Shown here piece by piece: positions 32,192 to 43,500 of a stretch of DNA of 64,000 nucleotides (within the stretch, counting starts at the first letter, position 1; each line of letters begins with the position of its first letter). The notes below the pieces were generated by a model. That model saw only the letters and a list, made by a program, of their open reading frames with translations. It searched no databases and was not told the origin of the DNA. Where the stretch lies: the NCBI GenBank assembly GCA_039105265.1, contig JAPFFF010000040.1:496001-560000 (forward strand), in the 5' to 3' direction. Source of the stretch: Tritrichomonas musculus (lineage: Eukaryota > Parabasalia > Tritrichomonadida > Tritrichomonadidae). Made by a program: the position numbers and the translations under genes.

Positions 32192-33274
32192 TATGCTAAC
32201 CCTAAAGTTTGCAAAGACTTAAATGGACAGAACCTAAATACACATCGGAAATAATACATATCGACGACAAGTTATCTAAACACTTTTTTCAAATATTGAA
32301 CACATTGCTTTCCAAAGAATGAAAATTGTTCGATAAGTAATGGCGTGTCCATTCAATAGCGGAATGGATTTTTTACAAATAGCAACCCTATGTTAAGCAA
32401 GATTTACGGATAAAAAAAGTTTTATCAAATAAAGCTAAATTGATAGCATACTCAAGAATGCATATCGACGGCCAAACAACCTCTGATAATTTTTTTTGAA
32501 CAAGAGAACACTGAAATTTTGAACCACAGGATAACCCATATCCCTTAAAAATTCGAGTCCCCAGTAATTTTGCATATTTACCGAGATTTTTATATATAGT
32601 GTAAAAGTCATGGTAAATATATAGTGATAAATTCTATTCAGTTTTGCTACCTTGTAATCAATTTTTTTCACGTTATCAAAAAGTTTAACATTCTTATAGA
32701 AAAGTTTCTAATCGTCTTTACTACTCAGTTTCTAACTTAGAGTTTTTAATGCCAAATTTTACTTTATATAACAACAACATCCTTTTTAATCCAACATCTT
32801 ATTATTTGAAAATAACAAATGATTAATTATCATATTAATACTTTTTTATTTCTTTTGTTCCTGACTTTGTAAAAAATAGCATGAATTATATTAAAATCTT
32901 TAAAAGATTAGATGAGAGCTATTAAAATTTCTTCAAATAAATAAACTTCCAAATAATATTTGAAATCAAAGTCATTTTTTATTGCCTATTTCAATCTAAA
33001 TATAAAAGAATAACAAGATAATAATACCATGCTATCGATTAAACATCAATATAATAAATTTTAAAGAGAAAGTTCAAAGTTTGAACTTCAAAAAATTAAA
33101 ATTTTGAATTTTTTTAAAATTGAATTATTTTCATAGAGTGTATTCAATTTTTAAATATATTTAATTCTTAGATATTTTCTCAACTACTGAAATCAAATGA
33201 TCAATATTAAAATATTAATCTTTTTTATCATATAAAGCATAATATAATTCAAAAATTTGCTATTTTATTGTAAA
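32192..33274. other. Intergenic stretch with possible transposon ends
   Basis: A word CATATCGACG followed by ...TTTTTTCAA occurs twice in the same orientation (near 32257-32292 and 32461-32502) and could be terminal sequence related to the Tc1-like relic. The rest is AT-rich without ATG-initiated ORFs. Confidence 0.4.
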
Positions 33275-33540
33275 TAGGCTTGATATTTTGAGAATCGATA
33301 TCAAAAACGTCACTTTTTTCATCTGATACTCGATTATCAGTTTAAAAATCAGATATCGAGATTATTGATTATCAAGATATCAGATATGAAATGTGATATA
33401 AAAATGATTGTAAACTTGATATCAATTACCGAGATCTCAAACTGGTTTTTCTTTTTTATAATTATTATTTGTGATTTTAAAGTAATTAAAAATAAATAAT
33501 ATAATGTATTGATGCTTATTTTAAGATTAAAATCAAAAAA

Positions 33541-33571
<31 letters not shown>

Positions 33572-33650
33572 GTGAAATACTCTAGATTAAATTACGATCA
33601 TATATTTATCAAAAAGTTTACTTGATATTAAAAGCTGAGAAAAAAAATTC
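33275..33650 (+). mobile_element. TAGRCTT-family MITE, copy C (right end lost)
   Basis: Same orientation as copy A and closely similar over about 370 bases, starting at TAGGCTTGATATTTTGAGAA. It contains a T-tract of about 30 bases where copy A has seven. Similarity stops near AAAAAAATTC, so the right terminal repeat and target duplication are absent. Confidence 0.8.
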
Positions 33651-33887
33651 AATAAATTAATCAAAAATAAAAACTTTTTCAATAGCAAAGATTTTTTCAA
33701 CTTTACTTTTTCAATTCCTTTTTGAGTAACGTATGAAATCAAATGTAAAGAATAAATTATTCATCATATAACTCTTTCGAAAACCCATCATAATGTATAA
33801 AAATAAAATATACTGTTTTTTTAAATATTCAATTATATTCATTCAATTATTTGAAATAAATTCTCCTCCATTTTTGAATGAATTATT

Positions 33888-33917
33888 ATGAATGACTTTA
33901 AACTGAATTTTGAATAA
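33888..33917 (+). promoter_or_regulatory. Short upstream ORF before the Myb gene
   Basis: ATG, eight further codons, then TAA, ending 12 bases before the Myb start codon. Relevant only if transcription starts upstream of it, for example at a TTCATTCAATT word near 33838. Confidence 0.25.
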
Positions 33918-33929
33918 ATTATTATTTGT

Positions 33930-34790
33930 ATGAAAGCAAAGAGGTCAAAGCGATTCCCATTCACGGAACATGAAAACTATATTATAAAGCATTTTGTCAA
34001 GATGTATGGAGAAGATTGGGATAGAATTTCAAGGAATCTTCCAGGAAGAACACCAAAACAAATTCATGACCGATATGTAAACTATCTCCGTGATGGGCTA
34101 ATAAATGCACCTTGGTCAGCTCAAGAGGATGAAGTATTAATGCGGATGTATGATGTAATTGGTCCAAAATGGTCAAAAATGATGGTGAACTTACCTGGAA
34201 GAAGTGGAAATGATATAAAAAATAGGTGGCATAAACATCTATATAAAAACTATACCAAAAATGCAAGCAATGATGATAATAGTTCTACTATGGGCTTTGA
34301 AGATTTTTTTGATGAATCAATATCTTTTCAAAATTCTGATGAACCTAAATTAATCACTGAAAATATTGTTAATGATGCTCAATATAATGGAAAGTCTGGT
34401 GAATGCCTCAATGATAAATCTGGAATTGCTCATAATAATCAAACAAATTTGAATTATGGCGTTTCTTTTTCATCAGACGACTTAAAAAGTCAGAAAAATC
34501 TTGGAAATCAATTAAAAATGCAAAATAAAGATATTGGGAACAATATTTTAAGTGAAGAAAAAATCAATTCAACAAAAAATTCTCAAAATGCCAAGAAATC
34601 ACAAAATCAAAATCTTAATTCAATTAGATTAGTCAATAAATTTGATGTTTATGGAAATTCAATTTTGAAAAATGAAAATAATTCATCAGAATGTAATAAT
34701 TCTAATAATCCAATTTTCAAATCTGAACTTGAATTACATGATATTATTGAAGAAATTAATTATCCAAAAATTGATTTTCCATGGATATAA
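33930..34790 (+). CDS. R2R3 Myb-like DNA-binding protein
   Basis: 286 residues, with the Myb repeats at the very N-terminus. Repeat 1 spans about residues 6-51 (FPFTEHENYIIKHFVKMYG, RTPKQIHDRYVNYL) and repeat 2 about 58-103 (WSAQEDEVLMRMYDVIGPKW, RSGNDIKNRWHKHL). Both recognition helices are intact. The C-terminal 180 residues are Asn/Ser/Lys-rich low complexity ending in an acidic-hydrophobic patch (ELHDIIEEINYPKIDFPWI) that could be a cofactor contact (inference). It differs in layout from the Myb gene at 8106, where the repeats are central, so the two are not a recent tandem pair. Confidence 0.9.
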   Translation: MKAKRSKRFPFTEHENYIIKHFVKMYGEDWDRISRNLPGRTPKQIHDRYVNYLRDGLINAPWSAQEDEVLMRMYDVIGPKWSKMMVNLPGRSGNDIKNRWHKHLYKNYTKNASNDDNSSTMGFEDFFDESISFQNSDEPKLITENIVNDAQYNGKSGECLNDKSGIAHNNQTNLNYGVSFSSDDLKSQKNLGNQLKMQNKDIGNNILSEEKINSTKNSQNAKKSQNQNLNSIRLVNKFDVYGNSILKNENNSSECNNSNNPIFKSELELHDIIEEINYPKIDFPWI

Positions 34791-36211
34791 TTTTTTTTTT
34801 TTTTTGAAATTTAAAAATCTTTCTGCTGGTAACACTGGAAATTTAATAATATTTTCAATTGTTTTCAACAATGAGATATATTATTAATTTTTTTTTCTCA
34901 AAAAATAAATTAAAATGGAAATTAAAAAAGTTTTATTTGCTTTGCATATTTTTATATTATATATATAATACTTATGACTTTCTCTTTCATTTCAATTTTT
35001 ATATATCCATTGATTACTAAACATATTTTAGACTAAATTAATAATTTATATTATTCCACAAACATTTTCTAATAATATTTATATTTTTGATTAATAATCT
35101 TTGGAAAATGAAATTTATTTTCGAAAATACTATTAAAATAAAGATAAATTGGAATAATTCAATTTTATATCACTTTTCAAAAAATTAAATACAAAAAAAC
35201 GATAGTAGTAAATTGAGAAGGAAATGGTCAAATCAGATAGAAATATTTTCAATAAATATTTTAAAATTTATGATAGCATTGAAATTTTTTTTTTTAGAAA
35301 TATTTTTGGAACCCAAAGCATTCAATTTTTTTATGATTTTCTATTTTTAATATTTTTGAGAACAAAACTACCTCATAACGATTTTTATTTTCTCATATTT
35401 CTTAAATGCTCTTTCCATCTTTCTTCTTTATTATATTTTTATTATAATTTGAAATCCAATTTTTTTTTGAAGTAATTTTGAGGTTAAAAATTGAAGCAAA
35501 TATATAAGAAATAACTTAAAAGTGTTAAAATCCTTATATTTTTCATGAAAAATTCATTTTAATTTTTAATATAATGATCTATAATTATTTAATTCAACAA
35601 TTTGTTCAAATTAACTAAATTTTCATTAATATAACTTACATATCAAAATTAGAATCCATTTGTATTAATAAAAATGAGAGATATCAGTAATATATAATAT
35701 GATTTTTTTAATTCAAAACTTTCACACATAATTCAATTATTGCAAAAGAATATATTACCTGCAGATTGATATAAAATCTAATTTTATTTAAAACGTTGAA
35801 ATAAAAATCAAAGAAAATGAAATCAAATTTTAATACTCTTTATATTTTCAATTATAGAGTAGATATTAAAAAAGCATCATCTAAATAAACAATAAATTGG
35901 TTTATAAACAAGATACATGCTACCAAAAAATATATTGACTCAGTCAAGATCAATAAAACTAAAACCCTATGTTTTTTTTTTTTTCCATATATTCTTATTA
36001 AGAAGAAAGTATATATATAATTTCAACAATAAATGATTATTCGTTAATACTCATCAAATAACATGTAAAATTAAAAATTAAATATTTTCTATAATTGAAT
36101 TGAATTGAGATATATGCATATAAAAAGTCAAAATCATCTTTTTAAAAAATTGACTTCTGCTCATTCAAAAAAAAAAAAAAAATCTTTTCAAAACAGATAA
36201 AAATTTTTTAT
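34791..36211. other. 1.4 kb AT-rich intergenic stretch
   Basis: One ATG frame at 35224-35475 exists but is Phe/Ile/Leu/Tyr-rich and reads as AT noise. No other signal seen. Confidence 0.5.
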
Positions 36212-36220
36212 CAAATACTA

Positions 36221-36546
36221 GGGAAATCGTAATCGCCCGTTGCGGTTTAGGTCAATATTGACCTTGTATCGTACCATAGAAAAAAAAAAAAAGCATGGAA
36301 CTTTTTTGCACTTTTGCAAAAAAAAGCATTCTCATGGTTTTTTCTATATAAAAAAAAAAAAAATATAAATGGAATATTTTTTTATAGTTTAAAATCGATA
36401 TTATTATGAACCTTGGCTTATAAACAAGAAAGGACAAATATTTTATATACTAATAAAAGTTATATTCAGTAGCTACTCATGCTTTTTCTATGGTACGATA
36501 CAAGGTCAATATATACCTAAACCGCCACGGGCGATTACGATTTCCC
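36221..36546. mobile_element. MULE-like MITE (complete, 9 bp target duplication)
   Basis: A 326 bp element with long inverted ends of about 64 bp (36221-36284 and 36483-36546, about three mismatches) beginning GGGAAATCGTAATCGCCCGT. It is flanked by an exact 9 bp direct repeat CAAATACTA (36212-36220 and 36547-36555). Long terminal repeats with a 9 bp duplication are characteristic of Mutator-like elements, which are known in trichomonads. There is no coding capacity. A rearranged relative lies at 13954-14520. Confidence 0.9.
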
Positions 36547-36555
36547 CAAATACTA

Positions 36556-36565
36556 TATCTCCGCA

Positions 36566-36598
<33 letters not shown>

Positions 36599-36833
36599 AG
36601 ATGAATTATTTAAAAGAGCCTAACTTTTAACGTGCCGATATTAACAATATATATATAAGCACTTAATAAAATGCTACTTTTAAATATAATTATTCAAAAA
36701 GTTTAAATATAGTTCAGATTTCAAAAAGTCGTATCTTTACCATTATTTTTGATTTGTCATTACACGATTCTAATCATTTATACTCTATTTGAATGCAATA
36801 CAATGTATGTTGAGCCATTTCTTATCAATCTAC

Positions 36834-36882
<49 letters not shown>

Positions 36883-37497
36883 TTATTTATTTAAATTTTA
36901 TTATTTGCATTATATAAATTATTTTCTTTTTTATTATATGTATAAATTCAGATTAAGATATAATATTCCTTTTTTAAATCAAAATTTTAAAGATATTAAT
37001 AGAATTTAGATATAAAAAAATCCCACTTTTTGAATCTATTCATTCATTTTTTTCAATAAAACAATATAGCAATTTCCATGCTCATTTCCAAATTAATTGA
37101 TATAAAATGAATTTCTTAAATGAAATTGATCTCTAAACAAATCAATAAAAATTGACTTCGGAACCATTTTATTTTCAAAAAATTCTGAAAAAAAATTTTA
37201 TTTTATTGAATAGTTATATCTTACATAAATCTCACTCTTTTTGGTTTATTCAATATTAATTTAGCTTTTTCACTATTTCTAATGATTCCATCAACAGAAG
37301 AACATTCAACAATAAAAATATTAATAAATAAGTATACAGTACTGTTGAGTACTAATCAATAGTACTGTTAAATATTAGCAAATTATGAAGCATATTGATT
37401 AACACACTTAGGAAGCCTTTAATGTGAGATTCTTAAGATATAAAGTTAGCGTAACCTCATTAAAAAATATTTATTAAAGAAGAAAATAATTTTTAAT
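36556..37497. other. Intergenic stretch with long T-tracts
   Basis: T-runs of about 29 bases (36569-36597) and about 40 bases (36839-36880), plus AGTACTGTT repeats near 37338-37372. No gene. Confidence 0.55.
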
Positions 37498-37672
37498 TGT
37501 CGTACCTTCTCAGGTGTGTAAGGAGAAGGACAACAATCATCCTGAGCTAGAAAGCAAAGGACGAAGTAATAAATTCGTTTGAGCAGGGTACCCGGTACGT
37601 ACCGGGTGAACCGCTGTCAAGCGATTCAGAACAGATACTACACTTATTCATAGCGAATCGCCATGAGTGCGA
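37498..37672 (-). ncRNA. U2 spliceosomal snRNA
   Basis: The minus strand carries AGTGTAGTATCTGTTCT (complement of 37628-37644), identical to the branch-point-recognition region of U2 in other eukaryotes, with GTAGTA at its core. Folding around it fits U2: a 5' stem CATgGCG..CGCtATG immediately upstream; a stem IIa-like hairpin GAATCGC-TTGACA-GCGGTTC just downstream; a 7 bp GC-rich hairpin ACCCGGT/ACCGGGT; a short stem CCT..GC..AGC..AGG; and a 3' stem-loop with arms GTTGTCCTTCTC / GAGAAGGTACGAC and an 11-base loop, as in stem IV. An Sm-like site may be AATTTATTA. The segment is much more GC-rich than its flanks. Both ends are approximate. It acts in the nucleus, pairing with the intron branch site. 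Confidence 0.85.
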
Positions 37673-37976
37673 ATTTTAAATAAAAAAGTAATTTTATCAT
37701 TCATAATATTTTTTTGAAAGTATTTTTATATTTTCACTAACTGTATTCTCTCAAATATTTCTGATAATCCATAGAATTTCATTATTTTAAAATTTTATAT
37801 TTCTGATTATCAATATTTAATTTATTATTGCTATTCATTTGATAAAAATTCATTTTTGTTTTTATCAGAAAAATAGAATTATAGAAATTTTTTGAAAAAA
37901 AAAAAAAAAAAATATTAAATATAAATAGAAGCTTTTATTTCAAACAAATCGCAAGAATTCAATCAAACAATCCTTT
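37673..37976. other. AT-rich spacer
   Basis: Lies between the U2 gene and the kinase 3' end and should contain the U2 promoter on the minus strand. No recognised element was identified. Confidence 0.4.
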
Positions 37977-38924
37977 CTAATTTGCTAACGCAGACCTTAC
38001 TTCTACAATTAAATCATCATCATCATTATCATTCAAGCAGCAATTTACAAATAATGGACTTTGAAGTGCTTTTTCAACAGTAATTCTTTCTTTTTGATTC
38101 TTGTTAAGCATTTTTAACAACAATTCTTTTAGTTCTAATGATTTGTTTTTGAATCTGCTCGATAAAAAGATGGCATTATTATTTTCAATCTTTTCTAATA
38201 TGTTATCATTATTATCTCTATGAGTAATCTTAAATGGATAAACTCCAGTTGCAAGCCTAAAAGCTGAAACTCCGATTCCCCATATATCTGCTGAATTATC
38301 ATGAGGTTCCTCTTTAAGCACCTCTGGCGCGCTAAAAATCGGAGTACCATCACGTGAAGTTATTTTTTCACCATCGCTTAATTTTTTGGCAAATTCGAAG
38401 TCTATTAAAACAAATTTCCATGGGTCATCAGAAGCAATCAAAAAGTTCGAAAGCTTAATGTCATGGTGAACAACGCTTTCATTCTCCAATACCTTCAAGG
38501 CATTTAATGCCTGATTCAAGAACTCGACAACCACTTTTTCTTCTACACCAGTCCTATATCGGTCCGCCAATGCTTCGAGATTCTGACCATAATCCTTCAT
38601 AATAACAAGCATATAATTTTTCTTGTACTTATACTTTTTCCCATCATTTTCTTCAGACTCAACGTCAATAATATGTTCAAATTGATCTTCGTATCTAACA
38701 AATAGAGGATTATTTTGAAATAACTCGAGGATTCTGATTTCTTGCTTGAAGTTTTCAACTTCTTCTTCGGTACCATATGGAAGAGCCTTCATTATTTTTA
38801 TTTCTCCACTTTCATCTGCCTCTTTAGTTACTCTGTAAATGCTGTTCTTAGATATTGTATTAAGCTCACTGATGATTTTGTATTCACCTAAAATCATCTG
38901 ATCATCAATTAAAGGTACTTCCAT
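37977..38924 (-). CDS. Divergent protein kinase (DFE, no Gly-loop)
   Basis: A 315-residue kinase-fold protein with little outside the domain. Seen: Lys46 in IKIMKAL, an αC-like EIRILELF, the catalytic loop VHHDIKLSN with Asp155, DFE in place of DFG (Asp175, Glu177), SAPEVL, and the C-lobe DIWGIGVSAFRLATGVYPF. The nucleotide-binding glycine loop is not recognisable (LNTISKNSIYRV) and HRD reads HHD. Lys, catalytic Asp, Asn and metal-binding Asp are all present, so residual activity is possible, but nucleotide binding is likely altered. It may be a weak kinase or a pseudokinase scaffold. The start is the first ATG, nine bases after an initiator-like TCACTT. Substrate unknown. Confidence 0.88.
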   Translation of the reverse strand: MEVPLIDDQMILGEYKIISELNTISKNSIYRVTKEADESGEIKIMKALPYGTEEEVENFKQEIRILELFQNNPLFVRYEDQFEHIIDVESEENDGKKYKYKKNYMLVIMKDYGQNLEALADRYRTGVEEKVVVEFLNQALNALKVLENESVVHHDIKLSNFLIASDDPWKFVLIDFEFAKKLSDGEKITSRDGTPIFSAPEVLKEEPHDNSADIWGIGVSAFRLATGVYPFKITHRDNNDNILEKIENNNAIFLSSRFKNKSLELKELLLKMLNKNQKERITVEKALQSPLFVNCCLNDNDDDDLIVEVRSALAN

Positions 38925-38930
38925 TATGCA

Positions 38931-38936
38931 AAGTGA
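38931..38936 (-). promoter_or_regulatory. Initiator-like TCACTT of the kinase gene
   Basis: On the coding strand, TCACTT lies just before the ATG. It matches the Trichomonas Inr core (TCA, pyrimidine, W) at the short 5' UTR distance typical of these organisms. Confidence 0.4.
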
Positions 38937-40079
38937 TTTTCGTGACTTATTATTAACTTCCTAAAATTTTGGAAAATTTTTTTTTTATAATTTTTGAATA
39001 GTTTATGATGGAAAAAACCTTTATCAAACTCTTTGAATTTTTGAATGTCTTATTATTTTCCGACCATTCTAGAAATTTTTAATTTTATGTTGATAATTTT
39101 TTTTATATTTTTATATATTATTTATTTAAATGTAATATATATAAATTTTAAAAATAATTAAATTTTAATCCACTATAGATTGTGATAACTTTGAATATTT
39201 TTAGAGTTATTTTCGGTAAAATGATAAAGTTCTCAATTTATATAAAAGTATTATGAGTATAGTTAGGTACTAAAAATGTAAGATGGCTTCATATATTGCT
39301 ATATAATATAAAATGATAGAAATTAAATATATTATCTAAATATAATGATTAAACTGGAGTTCAATATAAAAAAAAAATATATTTTAATTTTTTAATGAAA
39401 ATTGAAAAATTGAATTAATATCCGTTGAAAAAAATATAATTCTAAGAAAATTGATAATAATTTTCTGAGTTGATTGAGAGATTTCTGAGGAGTATAAAAA
39501 ATAAAGTACTCAAAAAATGAAAGGCAATAAAAAGAAAACTAACGTCACGAATTCCAGGATTTTTTTATTTATTTCTTAATAATATTTCAGAATAAAACTG
39601 GTTTATCAGTCTTTTTTTCAACTTGTGCTTATTTTTCTTATGAATGTTAATTATAGTATCTAAACTTTGTTTTTTAAATATCGCGTGTAAACTTACGGTT
39701 TCTAAGAATTTATTTCAAATATTGAATGATTTATTTTTTACACAAAATTAAAAAAAAAAAGTTTACATTCTTAAGAATATTTAAGAGCAAACAAGCATGA
39801 AATATTATAACTTATTGTTTTTTATCAACATTCACTTTTTGAATGATTTAAAACTCTTCCTTAATAAGTTCTTAATTATCTTTTTAAGGATAGTAAAATA
39901 TGCTATTATTATACAACAATAACATATTTTGATTTAATGATATTATTATATTCAAATATAAAATAATAATATTTTCAAATGATCATATTTTGTTTTCCAT
40001 ATTAGTTAAAGGCACTCCTTCCACTTTTTTATTTATTTATTTAGTTTATTTATTCACTTAATATGGCTATAATTACATT
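38937..40079. other. AT-rich intergenic stretch
   Basis: No gene on either strand. Contains another CACTTTTTGAATG word near 39833. Confidence 0.5.
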
Positions 40080-40250
40080 TCACAAATACCAATTATAAAT
40101 AAAGAAAAATCTGCTTGTTTACATTTATTTTCATATCACATTTCTTGTTTGATAATCGAAAATCTTGATATCAGATTTTTAAACTGATAATTGAGCATCA
40201 TATGTAAAAAAGTGACGTTTTTGATATCCATTCTCAAAATAACAAGCCTA
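40080..40250 (-). mobile_element. TAGRCTT-family MITE, copy D (fragment)
   Basis: About 170 bases in inverted orientation matching the left part of copy A, ending at the family terminus AATAACAAGCCTA (40238-40250). About 25 bases of the family interior (around GATATCAATTACCGAG) are deleted and the other end is missing. Confidence 0.75.
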
Positions 40251-40516
40251 AATTGAATTACTATATACATAATCTAAGTTTTATGATTTTGATATGAAGT
40301 TTTTCTAAAAATACAACAAGGCTTTTACAACCTTTTTTTTTTTATCCCTCACAAATTTCCAATTCCAAATTGCAAAAAAAAAAAAAAAAAAAGGATAAAA
40401 AAACTATTTCATCGAATGGTGAATTTAAGGTCAATTTTAAAATAAAAGAATTTAATTTTTTCTTAAGAAATTTTAAATAAGAATTAAAAATAAATTTAGA
40501 TAGAATAATAATAAAA

Positions 40517-43500
40517 TTACTTTGGGCCACCCAAGAATGTAATTTCCATTGGCCTATCTGCGAAAATCTCGAAGTGCCACATTGTCTCTTCAGGAGATTT
40601 ATTTCTATAGAAGAATATTGTTACAGGTTCGTCAGGTTCGTCGTAATCCCATTCATAAGAGCAAATAGTAGAAGAAGCGGCCACTGCCTCGATATGGTGC
40701 TTTGTACCTTCATAAAGCAAGCTGACAGGAGCTCCTTTATTGTAAGCCATAACGATCCAGCAAACCGATTGTCCGCCACTTTTTTCGAGGAAGCATTGCA
40801 ACTTAGGATTTCCCTTTTCACGGGACTTTTTAGAGCGAATCAACCATTGAGGTAAATTAGTAGCATCATTAGATTTACTATAAGGTTTAGCGCCATCTTT
40901 CTCACCTGGTTTCCAAGTTCCATTTAGCTCGTAATGGAAACGAGTTTGTGGCTGGATGCATGCGTAAATTGAGAAGTAGTTACTAGTGAAATCTTTGAAG
41001 CACATCCAAAAGATACCATCATCATTAGGATCGTTATAATGAACAGCATTACGTAGCTTAGTTGTCCATTTGCTAGAGTTATCGCTCCAGTCGCCTTTCC
41101 ATTCAGTATTTCCCCAAGGATTACGTAATTGAATAAGTTTGTTTCCTTGGACTTCAACAACTTGCAACACTGTATAAGCGTGACCCAAAATGATACCTTG
41201 ATTAGTCTGCTGTGTATCTCGACCAGGATTAGAACCAGCACATATGAAGCTGCCTTCATTATGCCATTTAAGCATTAAATTCCACAATGTTCCATTTTGA
41301 ACCATTTCTTTTGTTTTCATTTGACTCATGTAAAAAGCAATTGGAAAACCGCCAATCATACGATATAGAGCAACATGTGCATTACCTCCATCAATGGCTT
41401 CATAACTTCCATACTGTTTTGCATACGCTTTTTCGACAATTGTTCCCCACCATTGATCGTTATGAGTAACTGGCTTGCAGAACTTTGGCGTCGATGTATC
41501 GTATGTTCCTGTAAATGGAAGAGTTGTATCAACAATGACTGGAACAATCTTTCCCATAATATGGAAATTAACACATCTAATACCTGCATTGTTATTAACT
41601 GGCTCTTGAAACATCGCTTGAACAAGATTTGGCTTCCTTGAAACTGCAACCATTGCTGAAATGAAATAACAATCTCCAAGTTGACCTTGCTTAAGAATAT
41701 TTGGATTGAATCCTTGTCCTTGATCAAACATTGGATTCTTATAAAGTTCTTCCATTCTTCTCCATGGATTCCTAGCAACTAAAGGTTCATGATCTGTTTG
41801 TGCATTAAATTCTCCATCTGCAAATAATGAATGACTCTTCTCTGCTTTATTAAGTAATTCTTTGTATTTCTTTGGATCAACATTCTTGACAAGATTGATT
41901 TTGGCACGGTTTTCTTCTTGTTTCTTAACGTGATTGGTGTATTTGTTTTCATCATCAACTTTAGATGGATCTGCTGTTCTAATGGCTTCAAGAAGATTGT
42001 AAATTTGAAGTTTTTCAGCAGTATCCCAACCTGTTGGAATTGTTAAGAATTCAATTTCTTCATCTTTGAATCCAATTGAATGGAAATATCCATGAACTTG
42101 ATCTCTGGCCGATCTAAATGCAACATCTGAAGAAATGAAAAGTTCTGCTTTAACACATGATAAGAAGATAGAAATATCTCTCTTTGATTGAACTGATTGA
42201 TCAACATATTTCATATATGAATCATAATCAGCTTTATTTGGTTTCTCAAGTTTGGCTGAGTTAATGTTAACGTTTGATGCACTCATTGCTGTATTAATTG
42301 CATATTCAATTTCTTTCTTTTGAATGAATCCAAATGATGCAAATGTGTTGTAATCAAACTTAATAATAAAGTAACAAGTGATCCAACTAATTAAGAAGAT
42401 TGCACATGTTGATGCCAATGCTCCATATTCTGAATGCTTATCTAAAAAGATCGATGCAAACAAGCCCCAGAACCAAGGCGAGCAAAATGTCAAACCATAC
42501 AAAAAGTTAAAGATTCCCATTGTCAAAATTTTGCTGTTAACAAGACGTCGTACTGGGAAGAAAATGTTTGAGAAAACAATGACATTTGTTACTGATTGTG
42601 AAATTAAGAAACATAAAAGTCCAAGTAATGCTGCTATCAAAATAACAAGCATTATAATACTAACAACAACAAAAGCATCATTAATTTTAAGAGCAATGAA
42701 AACAATAACTAAAACAATAGCAATAATGAGACAAACTAAACTTACAATTGAAAGCCAGCTCCAGAAGAAGTTTTGTCTTTGAAGCCAGAAGAATAATGAA
42801 GATCCAAAGAAAATGAATGCAAAGGCAAATGCAATAATTGACATGTAAAAGATATCCTTATTATTATGTAACTTGAACATTGCAACGACAGCTAAAACAA
42901 GAACAATTAATGATGGTATTGCCGTTACTAAATAAGGAGCAAGTGTGAAATTCCAATCATTATGCCATGTGTATAAAAATGAGAAAACAAGGCAGAAAAT
43001 GATAAAGATTGAACAAAAGATAATCGCTCCTCTTAGAACTGAATCAAAGCAGCATGAAAAGGCAACAAGGAAAGCAATTGCAAAGAAGAGAGTAACAATT
43101 GTTTGAACATTACAAAACTTCTTATATTGGAATAATGAGAATACAAAGAATGCATACAACAATAAGAAGCAAACAATTAAAACAACCATGACACCGACTA
43201 ATTTCTCCATTTTAGAGTAATCTTCTTCATAATAATGTTGGCATGCAAATGGAAGAATTACTGACAATACAAGGCTTCCAAGTGTAAGAATAAGGAATAT
43301 AAGTAATGGTGCAATTGCTTTGCTGCATGGTGAACACTTCATTTTTGGATTGAAATAAATAATTAATAATAACATGATGCAACTGAAGAAGAAAATGAAA
43401 ACTGATGGGAAAAGTAAACGTAACAAAAGTATGTGTTTAGCACCTTGCCATAATGCATCAAAAAGACACAGGCCGACAACTGCCAAGAAGTATAAAATGT

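Noticed and set aside
35224..35475. 83-codon ATG frame
   Set aside because: Very hydrophobic aromatic composition expected from AT-rich DNA. No homologous pattern and no upstream initiator.
36749..37009. 86-codon frame with a poly-Phe run
   Set aside because: The poly-Phe is simply the 40 base T-tract.
37395..37420. GATTAACACACTTAG resembling the trichomonad intron 3' motif ACTAACACACAG
   Set aside because: No flanking coding sequence and no matching 5' splice site in a gene context. Probably chance.
37590..37607. ACCCGGTACGTACCGGGT taken as a protein-binding operator
   Set aside because: It lies inside the U2 RNA gene and forms one of its hairpins.
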